From assembly GCF_008119785.1 (NCBI RefSeq), contig NZ_VSFA01000033.1, forward strand, positions 1 through 64,000: DNA of 64,000 nucleotides. The letters run 5' to 3'. Under the pieces are notes generated by a model. It was not told where the DNA came from. It made no database searches and saw only the letters and a program-made list of their open reading frames with translations. The position numbers were made by a program, and so were the translations under genes. Each line of letters starts with the position of its first letter. Position 1 is the first letter of the stretch. Shown one piece after another: positions 52,144 through 62,286 of this stretch. This stretch comes from Micromonospora sp. MP36. GTDB lineage: Bacteria > Actinomycetota > Actinomycetes > Mycobacteriales > Micromonosporaceae.

Positions 52144-52325
52144 GGTCACCACCCTGTCACCGTTGGTCCCCCTAACCTCGCACGCCACGGCGGGGCGGGG
52201 AAGACCTGAAGGACCCTTTACTACCCACCCACGGCCCCGGTGATCCCCGTCGCGTCGGACCGCGAACCACCCGGTCCGTACGGGTCGGCTGGATAGCATG
52301 GCCGAACCGATCGGGGGGAGTGCGG

Positions 52326-52664
52326 ATGCGCGAGAAGACGACCAGGCTGTTCGTGGCGGCGGCGATCGCCGAGGCGTGCTCCTGGGCGGGCCTGCTGGCC
52401 GGCATGGCGGTCAAGTACGGCCCACCGCGCAACGAGCTCGGGGTGCAGGTGTTCGGCCCGATCCACGGCGCCCTCTTCGTGGTGTACGGCCTGCTCGTCC
52501 TCGCGGTGGCCCGGCAGCGCCGCTGGTCGCTGTGGCACACCGCCGTCGCCCTGGCCTGCGCGGTGCCCCCGTTCGCCACCGTGCTGTTCGAGCGGTGGGC
52601 CCGCCGGCGCGGCCTGCTCGGCGAGCCGGCACCGGTCGAACGTCCGCTCACCCCGGTGGGCTGA
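52326..52664 (+). CDS. DUF3817 family membrane protein
   Basis: 112 residues from ATG 52326, with GGGGGGAG upstream; GTG 52320 is an alternative. Three membrane helices. The start TTRLFVAAAIAEACSWAGLL and the segment VFGPIHGALFVVYGLLVL with the conserved histidine are typical of DUF3817, often fused to or near MFS or membrane genes in actinobacteria. Function unknown. Monocistronic. Confidence 0.88.
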   Translation: MREKTTRLFVAAAIAEACSWAGLLAGMAVKYGPPRNELGVQVFGPIHGALFVVYGLLVLAVARQRRWSLWHTAVALACAVPPFATVLFERWARRRGLLGEPAPVERPLTPVG

Positions 52665-52732
52665 CCGCGCGCCGGCCGGGAGCAGTCCCGGGAACCGGCC
52701 GCAGGCTGGCCGTGGGCGGGGCGGCGGGAACC

Positions 52733-53272
52733 TCAGGTGACCACCGAGCAGGCGGCGACGCCCAGCATCAGCAGCGCGCCGAGCGCCGCCTGGAGCAGCA
52801 GCGGCGGACCCAGGTGGGACCAGACCGTGGCGGTACGCGGGGTCAGCAACTGCCCGGTGGTGAGGTTGACGATCCGTTCGATCCGCGGCGGCAGTTCGTC
52901 GTCGCGCTGCGGCCGCAGGGTGAGCTGCACGTGGTCACCGGGGTGCAGCGCGCTCTGCGGCAGGTGGCCGTGCAGCTCCACCTCCAGCAGCCGGTTCGCG
53001 GCATCGCGCAGCCGGACCGGCGTGACCAGGAACTCCGGCCCCTTCTTCAGCTCCTTGAAGCGGCGCCGGGCGCCTCCGCCGCCGACGCTGAGCAGTGCCC
53101 GCGCCAGCCGCACCGGCAGCCCCACCACACCCGCCGCGGTCAGCACCGCGACGAGCACCGGCTGCCCCACCCGGACCTCACGCGCGTAGCCCTCCATGAG
53201 CCGGACCAGCCGGGCGGTGACGATCCGCTCCGTCGGGTGGACGACGCGCCGGATGTGGAGGTCAGTGTCCAT
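52733..53272 (-). CDS. Hypothetical membrane-associated protein
   Basis: 179 residues from ATG 53272; GTG upstream at 53302 is possible. Two hydrophobic segments are visible: VGQPVLVAVLTAAGVVGLPV (about 54-73) and LLLQAALGALLMLGVAACS at the C-terminus. The central part (about 85-150; FKELKKGPEFLVTPVRLRDA, HGHLPQSALHPGDHVQLTLR) looks like a small beta-barrel. I do not recognise a family. It is divergent from the Rv2629-like gene with a shared 150-base promoter region. Confidence 0.7.
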   Translation of the reverse strand: MDTDLHIRRVVHPTERIVTARLVRLMEGYAREVRVGQPVLVAVLTAAGVVGLPVRLARALLSVGGGGARRRFKELKKGPEFLVTPVRLRDAANRLLEVELHGHLPQSALHPGDHVQLTLRPQRDDELPPRIERIVNLTTGQLLTPRTATVWSHLGPPLLLQAALGALLMLGVAACSVVT

Positions 53273-53423
53273 GGTCACCACCGAGAGTCCGGTTCCGTTC
53301 ACCTATGGTATCGAGTCTCAAGATTGAACGACGTGAATGAATGGCGGTCACGGGGCCGGCCCTGCCAGGTGACATCCCCGGTGGCGCGGGTATGCGTGCG
53401 GCCGAGCTGGAAAGGGGTCGAGC

Positions 53424-54548
53424 ATGCAGCTGTCCTTCCTGCGTCCGCTCTACGACCGTCCCGGGCCGTGGTGCTCGGTGTACCTGGACGCCTCCCGGGA
53501 CACCCACGACTCCCGTCCCGCGGTCGACCTGCGCTGGCGCTCCCTGAAGGGGAGCCTGCTGGAGCAGGGCGCCGACCAGGTGACCGTCGACGCGGTCGAG
53601 GAGGTGGTCCGCCGGCACGACCCGATGCCCGGCGACTACGGCGTGGCCATCTTCGCCACCCGCGGCCGGGTGGTGCTCACCGAGTACCTCTCCGCGCCGC
53701 CGCTGCGGGACCTGGCCAGCTGGTCCGCCCTGCCGCACACCATGCCGCTGGTCGCCCAGCGGGGCGAGCAGATCGCCTGGGTGCGTGTGCTGGCCGACCG
53801 GATCGGCGCGGACGCCATCGCGGTCAGCGCGGGCGGGGTGCCGCGTAAGTCGCACATCGTCGGACGGGAGAGCTACCAGCTACGCCAGGTCAATCCGGGC
53901 GGGTGGTCCCAGTCCCGCTACCAGCGCGCCGCCATGGAGGCGTGGCACCACAACGCCGGCGACGCCGCCGCAGCCACCGCCGAGCTGGCCGACAAGGTCG
54001 GGGCGGACGTGGTGGTGGTGGCCGGCGACGTCCGGGCCACCGGCATGATCGCCGCCCAGCTCCCGGAGCGCTGGCAGGACGTGCTGGTCCGCACCGACGC
54101 CGGCTCCCGCGCCCGGGGCGCCGATCCCATGCTCATGGACGACGTGACCGTGCAGACCATCGCCGAGATCGCCGACCAGCGGATCACCACCGCGCTGGAC
54201 AGGTTCGGCACCCAGGAGGACGTCGGTGCCGGGCTGGACGCGGTGGTCTCCGCCCTGCAACGCAACCAGGTCGACACCATGCTGATCGTGGACGACCCGT
54301 CCGCCACCGGTGAGCTCTGGGTCGGCCCCGAGCCGACCGAGATCGCCACCGATCCGCGCCAGCTGGAGGCCATGTCGGTGGCCGACCCGCAGCGGGTACG
54401 CGCCGACGCCGCGCTGTTGCGCGCACTGGTCGGCACCGACGCCGACCTGACGGTGCTCGCGCCGGAGGAGGCGCCCGAACTCACCGACGGGGTCGGTGCG
54501 GTACTGCGCTACGTCGACGCCAGCACCCCCGGCCGAGGCAACGCCTGA
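53424..54548 (+). CDS. Rv2629-like baeRF/Vms1 family protein (eRF1-like fold)
   Basis: 374 residues, GAAAGGGG before ATG. The pattern FLRPLYDRPGPWCSVYLDAS, RKSHIVGRESYQLRQVNPGG, ADKVGADVVVVAGDVRATGM and LQRNQVDTMLIVDDP matches bacterial eRF1-domain proteins related to Mycobacterium tuberculosis Rv2629 and to the Vms1/ANKZF1 peptidyl-tRNA hydrolases. In mycobacteria the gene belongs to the dormancy (DosR) set. The residue corresponding to the Vms1 catalytic glutamine (in the YQ-type loop after QSRYQRAAMEA) may be present. It may release stalled peptides on ribosomes or play a hibernation role. Confidence 0.82.
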   Translation: MQLSFLRPLYDRPGPWCSVYLDASRDTHDSRPAVDLRWRSLKGSLLEQGADQVTVDAVEEVVRRHDPMPGDYGVAIFATRGRVVLTEYLSAPPLRDLASWSALPHTMPLVAQRGEQIAWVRVLADRIGADAIAVSAGGVPRKSHIVGRESYQLRQVNPGGWSQSRYQRAAMEAWHHNAGDAAAATAELADKVGADVVVVAGDVRATGMIAAQLPERWQDVLVRTDAGSRARGADPMLMDDVTVQTIAEIADQRITTALDRFGTQEDVGAGLDAVVSALQRNQVDTMLIVDDPSATGELWVGPEPTEIATDPRQLEAMSVADPQRVRADAALLRALVGTDADLTVLAPEEAPELTDGVGAVLRYVDASTPGRGNA

Positions 54549-54573
54549 CCGTACGGGGACGCCGTCACGACAT

Positions 54574-54619
54574 CGGGGAAGTTGCTGCCTCCGCGCGCCG
54601 CGAGGCAGCAACTTCCCCG
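54574..54619 (+). terminator. 18-bp perfect hairpin after the Rv2629-like gene
   Basis: CGGGGAAGTTGCTGCCTC (54574-54591) is the exact reverse complement of 54602-54619; the 10-base loop is GC only. It begins 26 bases after the stop and is longer than a normal terminator stem, so a dispersed palindromic repeat is an alternative. Confidence 0.75.
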
Positions 54620-54724
54620 TTCCTGTGCGGATCTCGGGTGAGTCGCCGCGCCTGGGCCCGGTGCGTGGCAAGCGCCGTGGAGACGGACACCCGAGGATTG
54701 GTCCGGCCCGTGGGGGGATGCCCC

Positions 54725-54749
54725 GTTTAGACCCCATCGGGACGGGAAG
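54725..54749 (+). promoter_or_regulatory. SigB/SigF-type promoter for the hypothetical gene at 54759
   Basis: GTTT (54725-54728) and GGGAAG (54744-54749) are separated by 15 bases. GTG 54759 and GTG 54762 lie at the predicted transcription start, so the message may be leaderless. Confidence 0.55.
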
Positions 54750-54758
54750 CCGGGCCGC

Positions 54759-56195
54759 GTGGTGAGCGAACGAGGCAAGGTGGGCTCGGTACGGAAGGTG
54801 CCCGTGGGGTCCGACGGCACCGGACTGAGCGGGGACCGGATCATGGCCGCGGGCAGCACGGCGCGGGTGCTGGTGGCCGCGACGGCGCGGGCGCTGCGCG
54901 GCGACGACTGCGCCGACCTCGGCCACTCCACCCCGTTCGCCCGGTTCGCCGGCGCCCCCGAGCCGGTGCGGCGGGCCGCCGCGGCGCGTGCCGCCGGCCG
55001 CATCGCGCTGGCCCCCGAGCAGATCGCCGAGGTGGACGCGGAGCGGGTGGCGGCCTGGATCGTCGACCAGTACCCGGCCGGTCGCTGGCCCGGACTGGTG
55101 CTCGGCTCACCGCACGGCGCGGCGGCTCACCTGGCGGTGGCTCTCGGCGTGCCCTGGCTGCCCGCCGCCTTCGAGATGACCGTGCACTGGACCCGCGGGG
55201 CGGTGGACCGGCCGCGCGCCGCCCTCGACCACGGCGCCGCGCTCGCCGGCCGGCTGCTCGCCGGCAACCGGGACGTGCACGTCCGCCAGGTGCACTGCCC
55301 GGCCAGCCGGGGCGCGTCGGCGGGGGCCACGGTGACCCTCGCGGTGCGCTGGCGGGCCCTGCCCGGGGCGTACGCCCGGTTCCTGGCCGACCGGCTGGAA
55401 CCCGCTGCGCCGGTGCTGCTGCTGCACGACGCGCGCACCTGGCCGGTGCTCGACGAGGGGGTCGGGCACAGCTTCCAGGTGGGCTCCCCGGCCAGCGGCC
55501 TCGACCCGGTCGATTTCCACCCGGACGCGCACGCGCTGCGTCAGGTGCTCCGCTCCGCCGGCGGGGACGGCGCGCACTGGGAGCCGCCGGACGTCTCCTG
55601 CCCGGCGGCGTACGCGGAGAACGGCGTGGAGTCCGGCTTCGAGCACAGCGCCCGGGAGTGGACCGGCCGGCACGGTCATCCGCTGCACCGGGTGCTGGTC
55701 CCGCAGCCGGACGCGCTGAGCGCCGCCACCGCCGACCTGTACCGGCGCTGGCTGCGTCGGGCCGGCAAGACCGGCGACCGGCTGGTGGTCGAGTGCGGCC
55801 GGCTGCTCGACCCGTGGCAGGTGGTCCGGGCCGGGCTGGTGCCGTACTGGTGCGAGAACGCGACCCGGCGCCGGGTGCAGGGGGCCGAATGGTGGCTCGC
55901 CGGCAGCGAGCCGTTCAGCTCGGTGGACGTGCTGCCCGAGCCGCCCGGGGTCCGGTCGCCCGCCCTGGCCGGCCTGCCGCAGTGGCTCGCCGTGGCCGGC
56001 TTCGGGCGCCGGCGGCGGGCGCTGGACCGGGGGGCGGCCCGCGGCTACCCGGTCGGCTCGGTGCCGACCCGGCGTGCCACCGAGGTGTTGCGCAACCAGC
56101 CGTACGACCTGCCGACCCCGCCGCCGCTGCGGATGGCCGAGGCCCTCGCGGCGCTCCGGGACGCGGGCGCCCACCAGGGGCTGCTCGTCTCCTGA
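54759..56195 (+). CDS. Hypothetical protein
   Basis: 478 residues from GTG 54759 (or 54762); ATG 54843 is an alternative if the leader is longer. Soluble, with no signal peptide or membrane segment. I do not recognise a domain. Noticeable pieces are LVLGSPHGAAAHLAVALGVP, VDAERVAAWIVDQYPAGRWP and PVLLLHDARTWPVLDEGVGH, which suggest an alpha/beta fold, and a Trp-rich middle (GAEWWLAGSEPFSSVDVLPE). Its SigB-type promoter and neighbours suggest a stress-related role. Start choice rests on the promoter position. Confidence 0.72.
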   Translation: MVSERGKVGSVRKVPVGSDGTGLSGDRIMAAGSTARVLVAATARALRGDDCADLGHSTPFARFAGAPEPVRRAAAARAAGRIALAPEQIAEVDAERVAAWIVDQYPAGRWPGLVLGSPHGAAAHLAVALGVPWLPAAFEMTVHWTRGAVDRPRAALDHGAALAGRLLAGNRDVHVRQVHCPASRGASAGATVTLAVRWRALPGAYARFLADRLEPAAPVLLLHDARTWPVLDEGVGHSFQVGSPASGLDPVDFHPDAHALRQVLRSAGGDGAHWEPPDVSCPAAYAENGVESGFEHSAREWTGRHGHPLHRVLVPQPDALSAATADLYRRWLRRAGKTGDRLVVECGRLLDPWQVVRAGLVPYWCENATRRRVQGAEWWLAGSEPFSSVDVLPEPPGVRSPALAGLPQWLAVAGFGRRRRALDRGAARGYPVGSVPTRRATEVLRNQPYDLPTPPPLRMAEALAALRDAGAHQGLLVS

Positions 56196-56414
56196 CCGAA
56201 CACGGCGAAACATCCTCACGATCCCGCGGTCCGTGATTGAGTACCTACGGAGCGGGAACACCGCTCGCTGCGAGACGGCCACCACGCCGTGCGGCGAGCT
56301 GCCGCCGCTCCTGGCGTTCCGTCACCTAACCCATTTCCGGCCCGGTGCGTGGCCCGACCACGCGCACGACCGGTCTTCCAATCCGGGCGGGGGACCTTCC
56401 TGAGGGAGGCGCGG

Positions 56415-57548
56415 ATGTTCGGACAGACCACCACAACCACACCACCACCCACCGAGCGGGGCCTGGAGGACCTCGACGCGGCGGCCCTGGCGTACGCGGC
56501 GCGGATCCAGGGGCTGCCGCCGGAGCGGCGGCAGGAGGCGCGCGACGATCTCGTCCGGTTCGCGCTGCCCTTCGCCGGCCGGCTGGCCCGCCGGTACCGG
56601 GGCCGCGGGGAACCGCTGGAGGACCTGGAGCAGGTGGCCCGCCTCGGCCTGGTGAACGCGGTCGACCGGTACGACCCGGAACGGGGCTCCTTCACCGCGT
56701 ACGCGGCGATCACCATCGTCGGGGAGATCAAACGGCACTTCCGGGACCGCACGTGGGGGGTGCACGTGCCGCGCCGGCTGCGTGACCTGATCCTGGAGGT
56801 GGGGCAGGCGACCGCGGCGCTGACCAGCGAGCTGTCCCGGGCGCCGACGGTGGCCGAACTGGCCGAGCGGCTGGAGACGCCGGAGGAGGAGATCCTCGCC
56901 GCGCTGGAGTCGGCCGCCGGCTACAGTCCGGCCTCGCTCAACGCGCCGGTCGGCGGGGAGAGCTCCGCCGAGTTCGGCGACCTGGTGGGCGAGTCGGACA
57001 ACGCGCTGGAGTCGGTCGACGACCGGGTCACCGTCAGCGGCCTGCTGCACCGGCTGCCCTGGCGGGAGCGGCGGATCCTCGCCATGCGCTTCTACGGCAA
57101 CCAGACCCAGGCGGAGATCGCGGCCCGGTTCGGCATCTCCCAGATGCACGTCTCCCGGCTGCTCTCCCGGGCGCTGACCTGGTTGCGGCAGGCGATGCTC
57201 GCCGACGCCCCGCCGCCGTGGCAGAACGGCACGGCCGAGTCCGAGCCGGCGAAGGCGAAGATCTCCGTCAAGCAGAACGGGGACCGGGTGGTCGTCGAGG
57301 TCGGCGGGGAGGTCGACCGGGACGGTGCGGATCAGCTGCGCAAGGCGATGCTGGAGGCGGTGACCGGGCAGCCCCGGGAGGTGGTGGTCGACCTGGTCGG
57401 CGCGGGCGGCTTCGACGCCGGGGGCATCGCCGCGCTCATGGCCGGCCGGGACGCGGCGGCCCGGACCGGGGTGCCGCTGCGGCTGACCCGGGTGCAGCCC
57501 GCGGTACGCCGCTCGCTCGCCGCGGCCGGCCTGCCGGCCGGCGACTGA
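56415..57548 (+). CDS. SigB/SigF-family sigma factor fused to a C-terminal STAS domain
   Basis: 377 residues from ATG 56415 (GAGGGAGG upstream; the frame to 56289 is not conserved). Sigma regions: LEDLEQVARLGLVNAVDRYD (region 2), AITIVGEIKRHFRDRTWGVH, LSRAPTVAELAERLETPEEE (region 3) and LPWRERRILAMRFYGNQTQA with EIAARFGISQMHVSRLLSRA (region 4). After a linker, residues about 280-375 form a STAS domain (VVVEVGGEVDRDGADQLRKA, VVDLVGAGGFDAGGIAALMA). The phosphorylation site is D334-A-G-G337 instead of the usual D-S-S-G, so it probably escapes kinase control and may bind its anti-sigma factor constantly. Promoter not of the SigB type. Confidence 0.92.
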   Translation: MFGQTTTTTPPPTERGLEDLDAAALAYAARIQGLPPERRQEARDDLVRFALPFAGRLARRYRGRGEPLEDLEQVARLGLVNAVDRYDPERGSFTAYAAITIVGEIKRHFRDRTWGVHVPRRLRDLILEVGQATAALTSELSRAPTVAELAERLETPEEEILAALESAAGYSPASLNAPVGGESSAEFGDLVGESDNALESVDDRVTVSGLLHRLPWRERRILAMRFYGNQTQAEIAARFGISQMHVSRLLSRALTWLRQAMLADAPPPWQNGTAESEPAKAKISVKQNGDRVVVEVGGEVDRDGADQLRKAMLEAVTGQPREVVVDLVGAGGFDAGGIAALMAGRDAAARTGVPLRLTRVQPAVRRSLAAAGLPAGD

Positions 57549-57563
57549 CCCCGTACCCGAGGA

Positions 57564-57592
57564 AGGGCCGGCGCCCCCGTGGCGCCGGCCCT
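57564..57592 (+). terminator. 12-bp hairpin between convergent genes
   Basis: AGGGCCGGCGCC pairs perfectly with GGCGCCGGCCCT around a 5-base loop, 16 bases after the sigma factor stop. It can also stop transcripts of the convergent ctaD gene. Confidence 0.75.
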
Positions 57593-57610
57593 CTCGCGGT
57601 TAACCACGGG

Positions 57611-59614
<2,004 letters not shown>

Positions 59615-59656
59615 GGCTCTCACCTCGTCATGCGACGGCGGAACAGCCGGGCACGG

Positions 59657-59680
59657 TTACCCGACCTCCGCTCATCAAAC
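59657..59680 (-). promoter_or_regulatory. SigB/SigF-type promoter for ctaD (consensus)
   Basis: On the minus strand GTTT (59677-59680) and GGGTAA (59657-59662) are 14 bases apart, an exact match to the GTTT-N14-16-GGGTAA consensus. A 37-base leader carries the ribosome-binding site. Confidence 0.75.
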
Positions 59681-59702
59681 CAGGCGAGAGGGGTAATTCA
59701 GG

Positions 59703-60434
59703 TCAATTCGCTGGCAGCATGGCCCAGACCACCTTCCCGGCGCCCGCCGGGACGCTGCCCCACCGCTGGGTCAGCTCGCGGACCAGCATCAGCCCGCGGC
59801 CACCCTCGGCGCGCGGGTCCCGGGCGGTCACCGCCCGCGCCTCGGCCGGGCTGCCGTCCAGCACGGCCACCCCCAGGTACGGCCGGTGCAGGGTCAGCGT
59901 CACCTGCATCGGCGTGCCCGCGTGCCGGATCACGTTGCCGACCAGCTCGGTGAGCACCAGCGCCGCCGGCCCGGCCAGTTCCGGGATGTTCCACCGCCGG
60001 CAGGCGTCGGTGACCAGCTCCCGGGCCCGCCGGCACGCCCCGGCGACCGGCTCCAGCCGCTCCCGCAGCCGGGGGGAGGCCACCGCGCCGGCCAGGGCGG
60101 CCGCCTCGGCACAGTTCCGGCGTACCGGGAGCTCCCGGCCCGCGGCCGTCTCGCTGAGCCAGCTCGCCGCCGCCGGTGGTGGGGCGCACAGCACCAGCGG
60201 CACGGCGGGCCAGTCGGCGGCTCGTCGGGCGGCCGCCGCGAAGACCGACAGCGCCAGCCGGTCCGCGACGGCCAGCCGCCCCAGGTCGACCACGAGCGCG
60301 TCGGGCTGGGTGGCGAGGCACCGCTCCAGCACCGTGTGCACCGACCGCATCGTGCCCACGTCGAGCTCGCCGGCGAGCCGTACGACGGTGACCGGCGACT
60401 CGTCGCGCACCTCGCAGCTGATCCGGGTCGACAT
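59703..60434 (-). CDS. STAS-HATPase fusion, candidate anti-sigma factor kinase
   Basis: 243 residues. The N-terminal STAS domain (about 1-100: VTVVRLAGELDVGTMRSVHT, LVVDLGRLAVADRLALSVFA) lacks the D-S-S-G phosphosite. The C-terminal HATPase_c domain (about 120-240) has LVLTELVGNVIRHAGTPMQV (N-box), VLDGSPAEARAV and GGRGLMLVRELTQRWGSVPA (G-boxes), the RsbW/SpoIIAB type that binds sigma factors and phosphorylates STAS antagonists. Such fusions combine sensor and anti-sigma functions in one chain. A SigB-type promoter lies upstream, suggesting feedback. Partners are likely the sigma-STAS fusion at 56415 and STAS proteins. Confidence 0.9.
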   Translation of the reverse strand: MSTRISCEVRDESPVTVVRLAGELDVGTMRSVHTVLERCLATQPDALVVDLGRLAVADRLALSVFAAAARRAADWPAVPLVLCAPPPAAASWLSETAAGRELPVRRNCAEAAALAGAVASPRLRERLEPVAGACRRARELVTDACRRWNIPELAGPAALVLTELVGNVIRHAGTPMQVTLTLHRPYLGVAVLDGSPAEARAVTARDPRAEGGRGLMLVRELTQRWGSVPAGAGKVVWAMLPAN

Positions 60435-60470
60435 CAGGCCCTCGTTTCCGTGTCGTCGCGGATCTGCGAA

Positions 60471-60496
60471 CTACCCGCGACCAGGGCGGGTGAAAC
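60471..60496 (-). promoter_or_regulatory. SigB/SigF-type promoter for the STAS-HATPase gene
   Basis: On the minus strand GTTT (60493-60496) and GGGTAG (60471-60476) are 16 bases apart; the leader to ATG 60434 is about 30 bases and carries a weak CGAGGG site. Confidence 0.6.
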
Positions 60497-60521
60497 CGGA
60501 CCAGACGCCCATCCCGCCTGC

Positions 60522-60989
60522 TCAGCGACGAGCGACGCTCCGGGTGGTGGCCAGCCCGAGGGCGATCATCCCGATGCCCAGCGCGAGGTGCAGCCAGTTG
60601 TCGGGGCCGTTGACCGGGATGAAGTTCGCGGGACCCGTGCGGTGGTAGACCATCAGGCCGTAGAGCCAGAGCACCAGGTAGACCGCCCCGCCACCGACCA
60701 GGAACGTCCGGGCCCCGGGGGCCGTCCGGGACAGCGCCAGGCCGGCCACTCCGAAGGCCAGGTGCACGAGGTTGTGCAGCACCGAGACCTGGAACACGCC
60801 GAACAGCTTCGCCATCGACTCGTGCCCGACGAAGGAGAGGGCGCCGAAGTTGGTGGTGATCCCCGGGAGGAAGCCGAGCACCCCGACGATCAGGAAGATC
60901 ACCCCGATGGTCGCGGCGGCCCGACTTGCCGGGGCGCGGCCGTCGGCCGGGTTCCGTCGGGCGCGCGCGTGGGCCATCGAGTTCGTCAT
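60522..60989 (-). CDS. DUF4383 family membrane protein
   Basis: 155 residues from ATG 60989 (AGGAGG upstream). Four membrane helices. The pattern IGVIFLIVGVLGFLPGITTN, FGVFQVSVLHNLVHLAFGVA and NGPDNWLHLALGIGMIALGL is characteristic of DUF4383, whose members are often found near stress genes in actinobacteria. Function unknown. It is preceded by a SigB-type promoter and lies next to the STAS-HATPase gene, which it may accompany in the stress regulon. Confidence 0.92.
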   Translation of the reverse strand: MTNSMAHARARRNPADGRAPASRAAATIGVIFLIVGVLGFLPGITTNFGALSFVGHESMAKLFGVFQVSVLHNLVHLAFGVAGLALSRTAPGARTFLVGGGAVYLVLWLYGLMVYHRTGPANFIPVNGPDNWLHLALGIGMIALGLATTRSVARR

Positions 60990-61021
60990 GCCGGCCTCCT
61001 GAGCGGACAGGGACCGGACAG

Positions 61022-61047
61022 CTTCCCCGCGAGCCGCGGCGGCAAAC
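61022..61047 (-). promoter_or_regulatory. SigB/SigF-type promoter for the DUF4383 gene
   Basis: On the minus strand GTTT (61044-61047) and GGGAAG (61022-61027) are 16 bases apart, about 26 bases before the predicted transcript reaches ATG 60989. Confidence 0.55.
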
Positions 61048-61067
61048 GGCCCCGGTGGCAGCGCGCC

Positions 61068-62222
61068 TCAGGCGAGCTGGAGCGTGGGGGCGGCGGGCTG
61101 ACGAACCTGCTCGTACAGGCCCACGTACCGCTCGGCCATCACCCTCGGGGTGAACCGGGCGGCCGCCTCGCGCCGGCACTCGTCCGCCTCCAGCAGCCCG
61201 GCGGCCATGACCAGGTCGCCCAGCTCCTCCTCGTCCGTGGTGAGCAGACCGGTACGGCCGTGCTCGACCAGCTCGGGCAGGCAGCCGCGGGCGACGGCCA
61301 CCACGGGGGTGCCCAGGGCGAGCGACTCCACCACCGCCGTGCCGCCGGGCTCCTCCCAGCGCAACGGGAAGAGCGCGGCCCGCGCGCCGGCGAGCAGGTC
61401 GTCCCGCTCCTGGCCGGCCACCGTGCCCACCCAGCGCACCAGGTCGCCGTCCACGTAGGGGGCGACGTGGTCGTAGAAGAAGCGCACGTCCGGGTTCTGC
61501 CGGGCCTCGTCGCCCGCCGCGGCCAGGTCCGCCGGCCGGTGGTACGGCCCGACCGGGCCGGCGAGCACCAGCGGGAAACCCACCTGCCGGGCCAGCCGGG
61601 CGCCCAGGTCCTGCCCCTTGCCCGGGTTGATCCGGCCCAGCACGATCACGTAGTCGCCCTTCTCCGCCGGCGGACGGCGCTCCGCGCCGACCGCCAGCGG
61701 GGTGGACAGGTGCACGTGCCCGACCGAGTGGTCTTGCAGGGCGCGGGGCGCGCGGGCCAGCTGCGCCGCGGAGACCCCGTTCACCCGGACCCGGTCGCCG
61801 CCGTCGAGGTTGCCGTACAGCTCGGGATGCTTGGCCAGGTCCCAGTGCAGGGTGTGCAGCACCGGCGGGGCGTCCGGACCCATCGCGGCCAGCGTGGCCA
61901 GCCCGACCGCCTCCACGTGGTCGTGCACCAGGTCGATGTCGTCGCGGGTGTGCAGCGCGCGCACCACGCCGTTGAGGTGCGCCTGCGAGATGCCGCAGAC
62001 CTGGTTGTAGGGGCGTTGCAGGGCGTGGAACTGCCCGTCCGGGAAGACCGAGATCTTCTCGTCGACGGCCAGCGTGCTGGTCTCCACCGAAGCGAGCACC
62101 ACCCGTACGCCGAGTTTGCGCAGCTCCGGCACCAGGGTGGCGACCACGTTCTCGATCCCGCCGTAGCCGGGCGGCGGCACGGACAACCAGGGACCCGCGT
62201 TCATCAGGACCGTGAGGCTCAT
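61068..62222 (-). CDS. Glycosyltransferase family 4 protein
   Basis: 384 residues. GT-B fold: WLSVPPPGYGGIENVVATLV in the N-terminal domain, DLVHDHVEAVGLATLAAMG, then VIVLGRINPGKGQDLGARLA and PLRWEEPGGTAVVESLALGT with the conserved E-x7-E in the C-terminal domain. No signal peptide; it acts on the cytoplasmic side, probably on a lipid- or phosphoglycerate-linked sugar. It starts 64 bases after the stop of the GpgS-like gene on the same strand, so it may extend that pathway. Acceptor not known. Confidence 0.9.
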   Translation of the reverse strand: MSLTVLMNAGPWLSVPPPGYGGIENVVATLVPELRKLGVRVVLASVETSTLAVDEKISVFPDGQFHALQRPYNQVCGISQAHLNGVVRALHTRDDIDLVHDHVEAVGLATLAAMGPDAPPVLHTLHWDLAKHPELYGNLDGGDRVRVNGVSAAQLARAPRALQDHSVGHVHLSTPLAVGAERRPPAEKGDYVIVLGRINPGKGQDLGARLARQVGFPLVLAGPVGPYHRPADLAAAGDEARQNPDVRFFYDHVAPYVDGDLVRWVGTVAGQERDDLLAGARAALFPLRWEEPGGTAVVESLALGTPVVAVARGCLPELVEHGRTGLLTTDEEELGDLVMAAGLLEADECRREAAARFTPRVMAERYVGLYEQVRQPAAPTLQLA

Positions 62223-62286
62223 CGTGCGCTGTCCCTTCCGTCGGCGATGCCAGGCTGCTCATCGGGGTGGTCCACGCGCGGCTCAC

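Noticed and set aside
53341..53424. A GGGTAT box as a SigB-type promoter for the Rv2629-like gene
   Set aside because: The matching upstream element is GTGA, not GTTT, so only half of the consensus is present; I did not count it.
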